A stretch of 64,000 bases of DNA, taken from positions 18,453,501-18,517,500 of the forward strand of contig NC_068557.1 of NCBI RefSeq assembly GCF_022201045.2, in the 5' to 3' direction. This document shows, in pieces, positions 38,038 to 49,233 of this stretch. This stretch comes from Citrus sinensis. Lineage: Eukaryota; Streptophyta; Magnoliopsida; Sapindales; Rutaceae. The translations under genes were made by a program, and so were the position numbers. The notes beneath the pieces are model-generated. The model did not search any database. It was given only the letters and a program-made list of their open reading frames with translations, and was not told where the DNA came from. Within the stretch, counting starts at the first letter, position 1, and every line of letters begins with the position of its first letter.

Positions 38038-38706
38038 ATGTCAGCTACTCCTAATAGACAATTCAAGAACATTTGTGTGCTTTCTGAATTTACCTATGGC
38101 AAACATAAAGAGTTCGTTGAGGCAGCTATAGATCTTGGTCGAAGCATAGCAGCGAGAAAATTACACTTGGTGTATGGAGGAGGTAACCGAGGGTTATCAA
38201 AAATGGTCTCAGAAGCAGCTTTTATCAGAGGAAGTCAAGTGTTAGGCATCATCCCAAGAGTCCTAAAACCATTGGGCAGTTCGTCTGACTCATCAACTGG
38301 AGAAGAGTTAGTCGTCTCAGGTATGCAATAAAGAATAACTGAAATGCTTAATCATGCTGATGCTTTTATTTTCCTTCCAGGAGATCTTGCAACACTAGAG
38401 GCACTTATCACACTAGCATCTTGGGCCCATCTGTACATCCACCAGAAACCCATCGGTTTGTTAAATGTCAATAACTTTTATGATGGCTTTATCGCATTTC
38501 TTAACCATGCAATAAAAAACTATTTCATTCCCGCTAATGTGAAAAAACTCTTTATTTGTGCTCACACTGCTAATGAGCTACTTGATCTGTTACAAGCTTA
38601 TAAACCGGAGCCAGACCCCTGAACCTTTGTGTTGGAGCATCCACATAATGATGGTAACAGTAGCTGCAGTAAGAAGTACAAATTAGATTTAACTCTCCGC
38701 TTGTAA
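38038..38706 (+). pseudogene. LOG-like gene of Athila copy B (broken)
   Basis: A 669-bp region of the same length as the copy A frame, from an equivalent ATG to an equivalent stop. It keeps the VYGGGNRGL nucleotide-binding segment, the VLGIIP segment and the KPIGLLN strand. The frame is interrupted, so this copy should not make a full LOG-like protein. Its presence at the same place in both elements shows that the gene belonged to their common ancestor. Confidence 0.85.
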
Positions 38707-40597
38707 ATATTGTTTTCTGTGTTGCACCACCCAAGTGATGTCTTCTAAACTCTACTTCTTTCATTTCAAACATTGAGGACAATGTTTCGTTCTGGTTGGG
38801 GGGAGGGAATAATCGACAATTGTGGAATTTTGGTTAAGTTTTTACTAATTTTTTGTTGTAGAAACTAACTGTTGCTAACTTTTTGTGTTGAAGATGGCTG
38901 AATATGGAGTGTAGTGACTTTAGAAACGCATCTTCATCGTTTTAAAAAAAAATTAAAAAAAAACTTTAAAAAAAATTCAGACATTTTCTTTTTCTTTATT
39001 ATGTGTTTATGTTTATTTTTCTTCTTTTTTAATTTCTCCTCTATAAATATACATTTTCCAACTTTTGAGTCGAAGATGGCTGAATATGGAGTGTAGTTCC
39101 TCTAGAAACGCATCTTCTTAAAAAAAAAAAATCATTTTCGTTTTCTATCATTTTACGTGTAACTTTTCTAATTAGTTTTTATGCATCATTTTCACATTTC
39201 TGCATGCATATTTTCCTTTCATATTTAGAATAGGTTGGGGGGTAGAATGTTGTTTAAAAAAAAAATTTGTGTGATTTGTTTTAACATTGGATGACATGAT
39301 TAATTTCAAATTTTAGTATTTGTATTATCTTTGGTCTTAAGTGATGTTACATTATGTTTGCTACTCTACATGTTGATGTCGGAGACAAATATGAGTTGCT
39401 TGAAGGAATGAACATGTCATAATAAGTACCAAGTGAGTTTTTGAGCCTATTATTTTTCTTGGAGAATAACCCTTTTGCCCACTCTTTATACAGCTTAGCA
39501 GTTTATTATTTTACACACAATCTCTAAATTGCTTTTGAGTTAACCCTTAAAAAAAATTATAAAATAAAATAAAAAAGTGTGTTGCTACATTTGGAGGCCC
39601 ATCTAACTAGTAGATATGGAAGATTATTTAGAGCCCTAAAAGACGATGGAAAGGCCATCTTTGATCCGTTTGAGCCTTTCTAGCCATCCATTTTATTAAA
39701 TATCCATAGTTAACCCTTTTGAGCCTTTAAAAAAAAAATATTTTCTTTGTCAACTTATCATCTTGACCCACTCTGATTTGGAGTATTACCCGATGCCTTA
39801 TAAGTTCCATCACCTATTTATGTTTGAGAAAATGTAAATAATTATATTGTTCAGTAAAGTTATGCCAAAAAACAAAAAAACAAAAAAAAAAAGTTGTTGT
39901 TTCAAAAGAAAAAAAATAAAAATAATAGGTGAAATCCACCTTGCAACTTTCAAAAAAAAAAAATTTTCTGCATTTTTCTCAAACATACACTTTATTTTCC
40001 TTATTTTCCTTCTTTGTTAGCCAAGTCCCTAGCCTACGTTTCGTCCTAATAAAAGTCCTTCTTGATTTTAGGGAACTATAGTTTGAAGTAGAAGCTAGTT
40101 ATATGGGCTAAAAAGATGTAGTGGTGCACAATAAAAATAAATAAATAAATAAAAGAAAAAAAAAGAAAAATAAATTGGGTTGACTAGCATTTTTATGTGA
40201 CTTGAGATCGTATTATTTCTAAGCTGAGGGCATATTTATTTCATCTTGGTGAGAGCATGTGATATCACTTCTTTATTATTTTCTCTCTCAATTACCATTC
40301 ATTTGAGTGACTATTTTTATTGGTTTTAATTTCTTTGTGAGAGTGTCACTACTTCCAGTGAGATTTTGGGGTTTGACATGTCATTCTTGAAAGTAGCTAT
40401 GACAAAGTCTACTGGGCTGATTCATGTGGATGGTTGATGTGGGTGTGATGTTGCTTTAGACTGGAGATAATGCTTATACTTTTATTTGATTGCTATCGTT
40501 AATCTGACGGAATAAGTACGAGTGTTTCTATTAAAAAAAAATTATTTTGAATTTGAATTTTGTTTTCGCTTTATTTGTTAGGAACTAGCAATAAGCT
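38707..40597 (+). other. Long non-coding tail of copy B
   Basis: Homologous to 1826-3710. It has GGTTGGGGGG tracts at 38794-38803 and 39233-39242 in addition to the terminal polypurine tract, and two 46-bp units with inverted ends at 38890-38935 and 39072-39117. Rich in homopolymer runs; no coding frame. Confidence 0.7.
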
Positions 40598-40609
40598 GGT
40601 TGGGGGGTG
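40598..40609 (+). promoter_or_regulatory. Polypurine tract of copy B
   Basis: GGTTGGGGGGTG immediately before the 3' LTR. Confidence 0.8.
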
Positions 40610-41979
40610 TGTTGAGTGTTAGAAAATGCATATTTATAAAGGAGAAGACCGTCATTTTATATTTCAAGTCTTGCTAATAACCTTTACTTTTATATATTTA
40701 ACTTTCTTGTGATTTAATTACATGTGTTTTATTTTAATTAAGTATTTTATGTATTTTAGGGGCATTATAGTCATTTCACAATAAAGGAGAGATCTGACGG
40801 CAAAACAGACATCACTTTTGAACTCAGGACGGTCGAAAACCTTAGGAGGAGCATAAAAGGAAAAATGGCACTATTCACATGTACAGTACTGTCTACGTTA
40901 CTGTTCACGACACTGTTCATATAGACGGATCGATGACGTGGCATTGACCGATGATGTGGCATTGACTGATGAGGTGTCACGATCCTGTTGGACTAAAATT
41001 CTTATATATTGTTGATGGTGACGTGGCAGCATATCAGTGGACGAAAAATCTCGCGTACGGTACATGCATCACACAGGATTATTTTCAACCAAACCGCGTT
41101 ACTGTTCATCCGGGTCAAATCGCGTTACTGTTCAAAGTCGGGTCAAACCGTGTTACTGTTTATCCGCGTGGTCAAACCGTGGATTGTTGACTGATGACGT
41201 GGCGCAATCCTGAGCGTCCAAACTGTTTTTAATCCGATGGCCATGATTTACTCCATGTATCTATAAAAAGGGGGCCTCTCCCCCCTAATAGGATATCTCT
41301 GAATCTATTTTTGGGATTCATTTTCTGTAATTCCTTCTCCATCTTGTATTTTCTTCGTATTTTAATAAATTCCCATTTTGCCCCTAGTTCAATTATGAGT
41401 GACTAATTTTCTTTCAAGCTTGGGTTGAAGGTGAAGTCTCAACATGTGTCATGGGCTTAATTTGGTAAATTTATTTTCTCTTCCCCTCTAATTTTTGTGG
41501 ATGTTTTGACTTCTCGTCGACAAATAATAATAGTCTTGTCTAGATACCGCCTTGGTTACACCGGCTCTCTAGTATAAGGTTATTATTATTTGGCACGATA
41601 AGCCCTTAGCACCATATTGATTAGAGCGTGGTTCATGAGGTGTGGATTCCCCCCTCATGATTTAATTGTCATTAATACGGATTATTTAGCCCATGATGCA
41701 TGTTGATACGGATCCAGATACCCAAGTACGTCAATTTAATAGATTTTCTCTTCAATTTATTCTCTTCATTGCAATTCCAATTTTAGAATTTATTCTCGCC
41801 ATTTTAATTTAAGTATTAGCATATTCCAAATCATTTCCACCATAAATCCAACTACCCATTTACAAAATTAATTCTATATATAATTAAAATCCACCTCCTC
41901 GTGGGATCGACACTCGTCACCATTAGTCTATACTACAATAGATTCGTGCGCTTGCGAGTACATTAAAATTTGCACAACA
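40610..41979 (+). repeat. 3' LTR of Athila copy B
   Basis: Matches 29531-30872, but is 28 bp longer owing to an extra unit of the GGTCAAACCG/GTTACTGTTC repeat near 41118-41150. This short repeat array differs in unit number between LTRs. Confidence 0.93.
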
Positions 41980-42489
41980 ATAATGCCCCATAATAATCCA
42001 CGGGCCTTTTGTTAGGGCATCGACAGCATCAGTAGCCGAACGAAAGCGCACCAGGAAATAATTATTCTCTAGGTCTATCACCGAATAAGTCATTGTTGTT
42101 TTCCACATGGCATTCAATCTCCTGCATAGTGTTCTATAACCGATCGTGCGACCCAGCAGCTTCACTATCACTGAGTTCTTCCATGGCTCACATAACTTCG
42201 CATGAACTCTCTCCGAGAATGTTATAGAAGGCATAGGTCCAACCGGATTCTCAGTCACGTCCCCTTCCTCAAACTCCCAATCCATTGTTTCATCACCATA
42301 ACCCGTCTCCATTGCTCGCGTTGAGTTCACGAGGGTTTCCTTATACGAAATCTGCACAGGGGTATCAGCAGAAACTTCCTCATCACGAATCCTTGCTTTC
42401 TTAGTTGTTCTAGTCTCCCTGAACGGCGGAGGAAAAATTCCTCCAGCGCTAGGGTTTTTTCCATGTCCATGTTTTTCGGAGCTTTCCAT
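41980..42489 (-). pseudogene. LINE ORF1, N-terminal part
   Basis: Starts at the ATG at 42489. It has an acidic/polar leader followed by the first half of a DUF4283 domain (NSVIVKLLGRTIGY, then NNYFLVRF and GPWIIMGHY), cut at the junction with Athila copy B. The domain resumes on the far side of the insertion at 29530 with the YLTVQPW motif. This shows directly that the retrotransposon entered an existing LINE. Confidence 0.9.
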
Positions 42490-42923
42490 GTTTAGGTGGG
42501 TTTTTTTTATTTAATAATTTTTTTTAAATGAACAATGAATGTAATGACATTCTTTGTAAAGAGGTTTTAATAGAAATTTAAAGGAATATTGAAAGTCAAG
42601 ATTTTAACATAAAATAATTAAGTGTTTTTAAGAAATTGAAAAGGTAAAGAATTTCATTTTTTTTCTTGGGAAGATTAATAACAAATGAATTAATAGTTAG
42701 ATAATATTATTAATCATATCTCTTTAAAACTAATGTTACCAAATATAGATTTTCTATTAAAAAAAATTCTTAATTATAGGATAATTATTAACTAGAGAAA
42801 TGTCTGATAGGCTTTCATAAATATCTAATTAAGAAAATACTCAAAAAATAAGGTCTTTCAAAATATAAGGACTTAGACAACTGTCTTGTTCGCTCATACC
42901 TAAAACCACCCCTAGAACAGAGC

Positions 42924-43410
42924 ATACTGACCATATTGAAATTTGTATTGATCATAGTAGTTGATTAAACTTTTTTTTAATTTTTTTTTTCGCTTTCTCC
43001 ACACACCCACCCCCTATAATTTAATGATTTTATAATGTCCCCTGTAATTTTAAAAATTTTCAAATTGCTTCTTGCGAATATCATAGTTGTGTGTGTGTTT
43101 GCATAACCTTTTGCAGCTTTCTGTGGGCAATAATTTTTCTCATGTAAAGAAATGGAGTGGCCAATATTAACAAGTTTCAAATATAAAATCTTGGCTCCTA
43201 TAGTATTTTATTTTATTTTTATTTTTGTCTAATCCTATAGTATTTTATTGAAATGGTCAAACAAAATTATGATCTTAATTATTAGTTGTATCAATTTCTC
43301 TTTAACTGCAGTACAATACAAAGGATAATGCGGCCACAATAAATTACAATAGCATGTTCCGCTACCGAAATTTATTCAACTCCAGTCAATAGAGAAACAA
43401 GTAATTGCAA
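42924..43410. other. Spacer right of the nested stack
   Basis: AT-rich spacer between the hAT target duplication and the end of peroxidase 2; it probably holds the 3' UTR of that gene. No other gene is seen. Confidence 0.5.
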
Positions 43411-44920
<1,510 letters not shown>

Positions 44921-45462
44921 GTCACTAGCTCAAAAAAGTATTGAACTTGTTATTTGGCTCTGAGAAGGTATGGAACAAAAGTACTTCTTATTTATATTCT
45001 AAGCTCAGGCTTAAGGCTTTGAAAATTTCAGGAACAAACTGTCATTGTATATTAGCTTACTTTTTATATTTTATTTTTAATTTAATTTAAGAAATTACGA
45101 GCATATTCACAAGCCATATGCATGTCTCTTTCTTCAGTGAGGCAGCAAAGAAGTACAATAAGAATGAAGATATTAGTAGTTCCGTGCATGTGTCATTTAC
45201 ATACAGCATTGCTTTTTAATTTATTTATCTTGAAAATGTGTTAGAGAATTAAAAAAATTAAAATGTCCTAATTAATAAGATTATCTACATTACTCTAAAG
45301 AAATCTCAGTAACCATAAAAAAAAAATGAAGAAAATTGTCGATAATATTTCAATAAATATTCACTTGTACTTCAATTTTATTTAGTTTGAGCCAGATCCT
45401 ATGAACAATATTAAGAAGATAGGTTCGCGACTATAGAGTCCATTTAAATATTGGTAACTTCT
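44921..45462. other. Upstream region of peroxidase 2
   Basis: AT-rich sequence that should include the peroxidase 2 promoter (a TATA-like TTATTTATATT occurs near 44988 on the plus strand). Nothing else is recognised. Confidence 0.4.
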
Positions 45463-45729
45463 TCTTTTTTTATTTGACCATGAGGTATCTTGGGGAGGGC
45501 CCCAACTGTGGGAGACACCTTTAAGCCCGAGGTATTCTGGGGAGGGCCCCAACTGTGGGAGGCACCTTTAAGCCCGTACCACAACCCAGACTAGAAGTCC
45601 CCGCTCAAATCGAGAGGCACAGGTTCTCCTAACAAAGGCGACTTTCCTGCGACTCGAACTGGGGAGCAAACTCAATCAAGTCACTTAAGGGAACTCCATT
45701 GCCAGTGGAGCCAACACTTTGTTGGTAAC
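45463..45729 (-). mobile_element. tRNA-derived SINE with an internal tandem duplication
   Basis: Flanked by a perfect 13-bp target duplication, attggtaacttct (45450-45462 and 45730-45742). On the minus strand the 5' end carries a good A box (TGGCTCCACTGG) and, about 45 bp further, a B box (AGTTCGAGTCG), the internal RNA polymerase III promoter of tRNA-derived SINEs. The 3' end is an A-rich tail. Two tandem copies of a unit of about 46 bp, containing GGGGCCCTCCCC, lie in the body near the 3' end. Length is 267 bp. Confidence 0.85.
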
Positions 45730-45742
45730 ATTGGTAACTTCT

Positions 45743-46927
45743 GCTATTTAATATTACGTACACAGACCATAACGAGCGTTTGAAAATGGTCGAGAATCTT
45801 TTGATGAGTTGACTTTGAAAATAATAATAAGCACTGGCATACCTAAGCTCACTGAATCATCCAATTCATTATTATAATATTGTAGTAGCTGATCAACTAT
45901 TGTAATTAATTAGTGTATAAATATGTTCTTTCATTGATAGCCAATGGGATTGATTGAATTTGAATTAATATTCTAATCTAACGCAGTTGTGATCATTAGG
46001 CTATTTAAAGGTATAATTAATTTTTCCATTTTGCAGTAAGATATAACATTAATTTTTTTTTTTCAAAAGAACACACAGTAGACGTCATGATTTCTTGTTA
46101 GCTGGTAGAGCAACGAATGATGAACTGCCAATTGGCACAATTGGGTTTAATTTCATTGCTAGAAATAGAAATTTACAGAGTCATCTAGCTAGTATTTATA
46201 TATTTCGTACACAATCGACCGTTCCCAATGATTGATGAAGTGTTTGAGTCTTTTGATTCTTCAGCATCTGGGTGATGAGTTTGAACATATGACAAGTCAG
46301 TCGTCAAGTATATATTCGAGAGTTAGTAGGCATGAGAAATGCATACGTTTATAATTATTTCATATTTAATAATACAAGTAATTAATTAATACTATACGTG
46401 ACACATTAATTGGGATACAAGATATGTATCCTAATTGAGGAAATAACGCATTATTGTTTATATTAAATATGTATTCAACGTCATGTATAATTAAATGTTG
46501 CATTATTGCTTAAGATATAGAGGATGAATTACGTACATATTATTGGTTCATTTTTATTCTTCACAAATCCTGCTGAACTGAGATTGCTTCCGTGATGGCT
46601 AGTAATTATTCCACCAAAACAAAAAGGCTAAACTGAAATTTTACTCGTGTTATCTCCATTTACATTTAGCCCCTTTATTTGACATATATTTTACAGTAGC
46701 CACTAAAGTTATAAATATTTTCAATATGGCTCCATCGAGCCAAAATCTTGTTCCGCTCGCTAGAAGAATATCCAGATGAATGAGAATTGTTAATGACAAA
46801 TTTCCTCTCTCTTTGTCTTACATTGTCCATGTGTACGCATGTATACATAGTTAATTATTCATATGTAAAAGTTGCAAACAATTTTATGCATATGTACTGT
46901 TGCTGAAGCATAGCTTCCATATACATA
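45743..46927. other. Intergenic region, no gene seen
   Basis: AT-rich spacer with no open frame of note. A short stretch near 46100 resembles a tRNA D-arm (AGCTGGTAGAGCAACG), but no B box or cloverleaf follows. Confidence 0.4.
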
Positions 46928-46935
46928 GTTGTGTA

Positions 46936-47700
46936 CATGGGTGGTTTTAGGAATAGTTGAACAAGACAGTCCTTTAAGGCCTTATATTTTGAAGAGGCCT
47001 TATTTTTTGAGTATTTTCTTAATTATGTATTGTATAAAAGCCTATCAGACATTCCTCTAGTTAACAATTATCCTATAATTAAGAATGATATTTTTTTATA
47101 GAAAATCTATATTTGGTAACCTTAATTTTAAAGAGATGTGATTAATCATATTGTCTAATCATTAATTCATTTGTTATTAATCTTTCCAAGAAAAAAAAAT
47201 TATTTACCTTTTCAGTTTCCTAAGAACACTTAATTATTTAAAATTAGAATTTTTGACTTTTAATATTCCTTTAAATTTTTATTAAAAATCTCTTTGCAAA
47301 GAAATTCATTAGATTCATTGTTCATTTTAAAAGAAAAATAATAATTTCTTGAAATACAAAGTTCATATTTATTACATGATCATCGATTCATTATCTCAAT
47401 TTTCTATGTGTTACTATTATAATTTCTAAATATTATATTGGAAATATTATTTTCTTATTCATTTGATTGTTTATTTTTGTAATTATTCTAATGAAAGTAA
47501 AAAAGATATCTTCTGACTATTTTTTAAGGTTTTGTTTTAAAAATTAATTTTTTGGATCTTTTTTATTATTAAAAATTCAAGAATTAAAGATGGAATGAAT
47601 TTTAATTTCTTTTATGTTCCTTTGAGCATTAAAATTACATATAAAAAAAAGTGCCATTAAAAAATTCACCTAGAGCCCCAAATACTGTAAAGCTTGCATG
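46936..47700 (-). mobile_element. hAT-type non-autonomous DNA transposon, uninterrupted copy
   Basis: A 765-bp element with a perfect 8-bp target duplication, gttgtgta (46928-46935 and 47701-47708), and imperfect terminal inverted repeats (CATGGGTGGTTTTAG and, on the other strand at the right end, CATGCAAGCTTTACAG). Its reverse complement matches the two halves of the element at 23753-42914 throughout. It has no coding capacity and must have depended on a transposase encoded elsewhere. Confidence 0.85.
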
Positions 47701-47708
47701 GTTGTGTA

Positions 47709-48699
47709 ACTGAACATTCATAGCTTAAAATTAACACATTAAACAACGCATATGCAATAGCTGTGTTGTACTAATAAAATAAGCTGCTTGTGTTGTGCAC
47801 ATGAAATAAGCTGCTGATTAAAAAAGAAGTTTAGTATTTGGTAAATTGTGTTGTTGCGGTTGCTGTGAGTTTGGAAAGTAGAGTACATACGTTTGGTAAA
47901 TCTTATTACGAAAGTATTGTTGTATTATACAATGACCAAAATGGAAATACGTTTTAATTGTTTTTTTTTTACTTTATGTTTAATAAATTGTTTAGACATA
48001 CTTTTTTCTTAAATGTGTAAAATTAATTAAAAAAACTCAATTAAGAAAAATATGAAGAACTTCATAATATATTACATAAAATATGATAAAATTTTATACT
48101 TTTATATTCTAAATAAAATAAAAAGTGATATGTATTACATTCACAATAAATTTTTTTGCAATAAAATTGTAGCAGTAATATAATATCTAATGATTTATAT
48201 ATTAAGGTTTATGGATAAGTATGATATAATTGTCTTTTTATCAAAATATTAAGGTTATAATAGGTATTTTAAAAAGGCGTAATAACTTATTGAATAAGCT
48301 GCTTATGAAAAGCAACTCTCTACCTGCTTTTAAAAGTTATTGACGAAATGGAGAAAATTATTAAATAAGTTGCTTTCACAAAATTTACCAAACATTATTT
48401 TTATCAAAAGTTATAAAATAAACAGTTTATTGAGTTTCAATCTCAATCCCAAACAGGGCCTAAATAGCTAGCTTTTCCATAATATACATTCGATAACTAA
48501 AACAACGTCTATATAAAGAAAGTTAACAAACGAAACGAAAACACATATAAGATGAAAAAGAGACGCGGTCTTTAGAGTCATAAACATACAAAAACTTTAA
48601 AAAGTTTCTCATTCTCAAATTAAGTAAAAAGGTAGCTAGGTAGCTAGTTCTTTCCTTTCGTTCCCATGCATGCTGAATATTGCTGATGCATCTCTCTAG
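47709..48699. other. Intergenic region, no gene seen
   Basis: Very AT-rich spacer. It probably includes the 3' UTR of the ubiquitin-like gene at 48700-49176 at its right end. Confidence 0.4.
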
Positions 48700-49176
48700 C
48701 TAGGTAGAAAATCCAGTCCTAGTGAAGAGAATTTGAGAGCCGTCAGTGATATAGTACTTGTACAAGGGCTTCTCATCTTGCATTTTCTTAGACATGTACC
48801 AGAGAGTAATACTCTCAGTATCAATGGCGCAAATCTCAGCAAGTTTCTGCTTCACTTGAATAACTTTGTGAACCTTGTTCACCCTTAGTCCTATGTCGAA
48901 TGCCGGTGAAGAAACTGATACAGTGATAACTCTTTCATCAGGATACATGTCAATGGCAAGAATAAGCTCAGTAAATGTCCCGAAATTGTACCGATTGATG
49001 GGGGTCCAGTCCAATAGCTTCGTGTTGCCGTATAACAGGTTCTGTCTGCTCACAGGAACCCTTATTTTTTCATTTATCATTTGTTTCAGTTGAAGTATTG
49101 TTGCAGAGGTCGGCATTGTGATTTGAGGCCTTATTTCACCTCCTGAGATGAGGAAAGTCACTTCTTCGAGGGTCAT
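48700..49176 (-). CDS. Protein with two tandem ubiquitin-like domains
   Basis: From the ATG at 49176 the frame gives 158 residues. Two ubiquitin-like beta-grasp repeats are seen: one at about residues 1-75 (pattern TFLISGG...TILQLKQMI...QNLLYGNTKLLD) and one at about 76-158 (VITVSV...VIQVKQKLAEI...ITLWYMSKKM). The frame is open further upstream, and the first beta strand appears to begin before this Met (RVKIITM), so an upstream exon joined at a splice acceptor near 49212 may supply the true start. The C-terminus has no di-glycine, so conjugation to targets is not expected. Two further ubiquitin-like genes lie within 8 kb. Function unknown. Confidence 0.65.
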   Translation of the reverse strand: MTLEEVTFLISGGEIRPQITMPTSATILQLKQMINEKIRVPVSRQNLLYGNTKLLDWTPINRYNFGTFTELILAIDMYPDERVITVSVSSPAFDIGLRVNKVHKVIQVKQKLAEICAIDTESITLWYMSKKMQDEKPLYKYYITDGSQILFTRTGFST

Positions 49177-49233
49177 GGTGATGATCTTGACTCTCAGAAA
49201 TCTGCGACTGAAACTTTTCACTAATAACAACAA

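Larger units (their letters stand above)
29531..41979 (+). mobile_element. Athila-type Ty3/gypsy LTR retrotransposon, copy B
   Basis: Same family and layout as copy A but on the plus strand, 12,449 bp. LTRs are at 29531-30872 (1,342 bp) and 40610-41979 (1,370 bp). Flanking 5-mers atagt (29526-29530) and ataat (41980-41984) are a target duplication with one mismatch. By eye the LTRs differ at about 14 positions (about 1%) plus one 28-bp length difference, so copy B appears slightly younger than copy A. It sits inside LINE ORF1. About three or four breaks occur in gag-pol and the LOG-like frame; it is a fossil, though pol from the protease end onward is one long open frame. Confidence 0.95.
24127..42509 (-). 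mobile_element. L1-type LINE, interrupted by Athila copy B
   Basis: A near full-length plant LINE of about 5.9 kb once the retrotransposon at 29531-41979 is set aside. It is flanked by a target duplication of about 16 bp, tttaataatttttttt (24108-24126 and 42510-42525), which merges with the A-tail on the minus strand. ORF1 starts only about 20 bp from the 5' end, so the element is full length or slightly 5'-truncated. ORF1 carries a DUF4283 RNA-binding domain and a CCHC knuckle. ORF2 carries endonuclease, reverse transcriptase, a zinc-binding region and a C-terminal RNase H, as in RNase H-bearing plant L1 clades. Stops and frameshifts in ORF2 show it is dead. Confidence 0.92.
23753..42914. 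mobile_element. hAT-type non-autonomous DNA transposon, split by the nested LINE and Athila copy B
   Basis: Its two halves are 23753-24126 and 42510-42914. They reassemble by position to about 763 bp and match the uninterrupted relative at 46936-47700, which lies in the opposite orientation. The ends are imperfect terminal inverted repeats of the CAGGG type (CAGGGCTGGCTTTAG and, on the other strand at the right end, TAGGGGTGGTTTTAG). A perfect 8-bp target duplication, gaacagag, sits at 23745-23752 and 42915-42922. TIR type and 8-bp duplication fit the hAT superfamily. It encodes no transposase. Confidence 0.85.

Noticed and set aside
46095-46130. Possible tRNA gene
   Set aside because: Only a D-arm-like stretch is present; there is no B box, no anticodon arm and no acceptor pairing.
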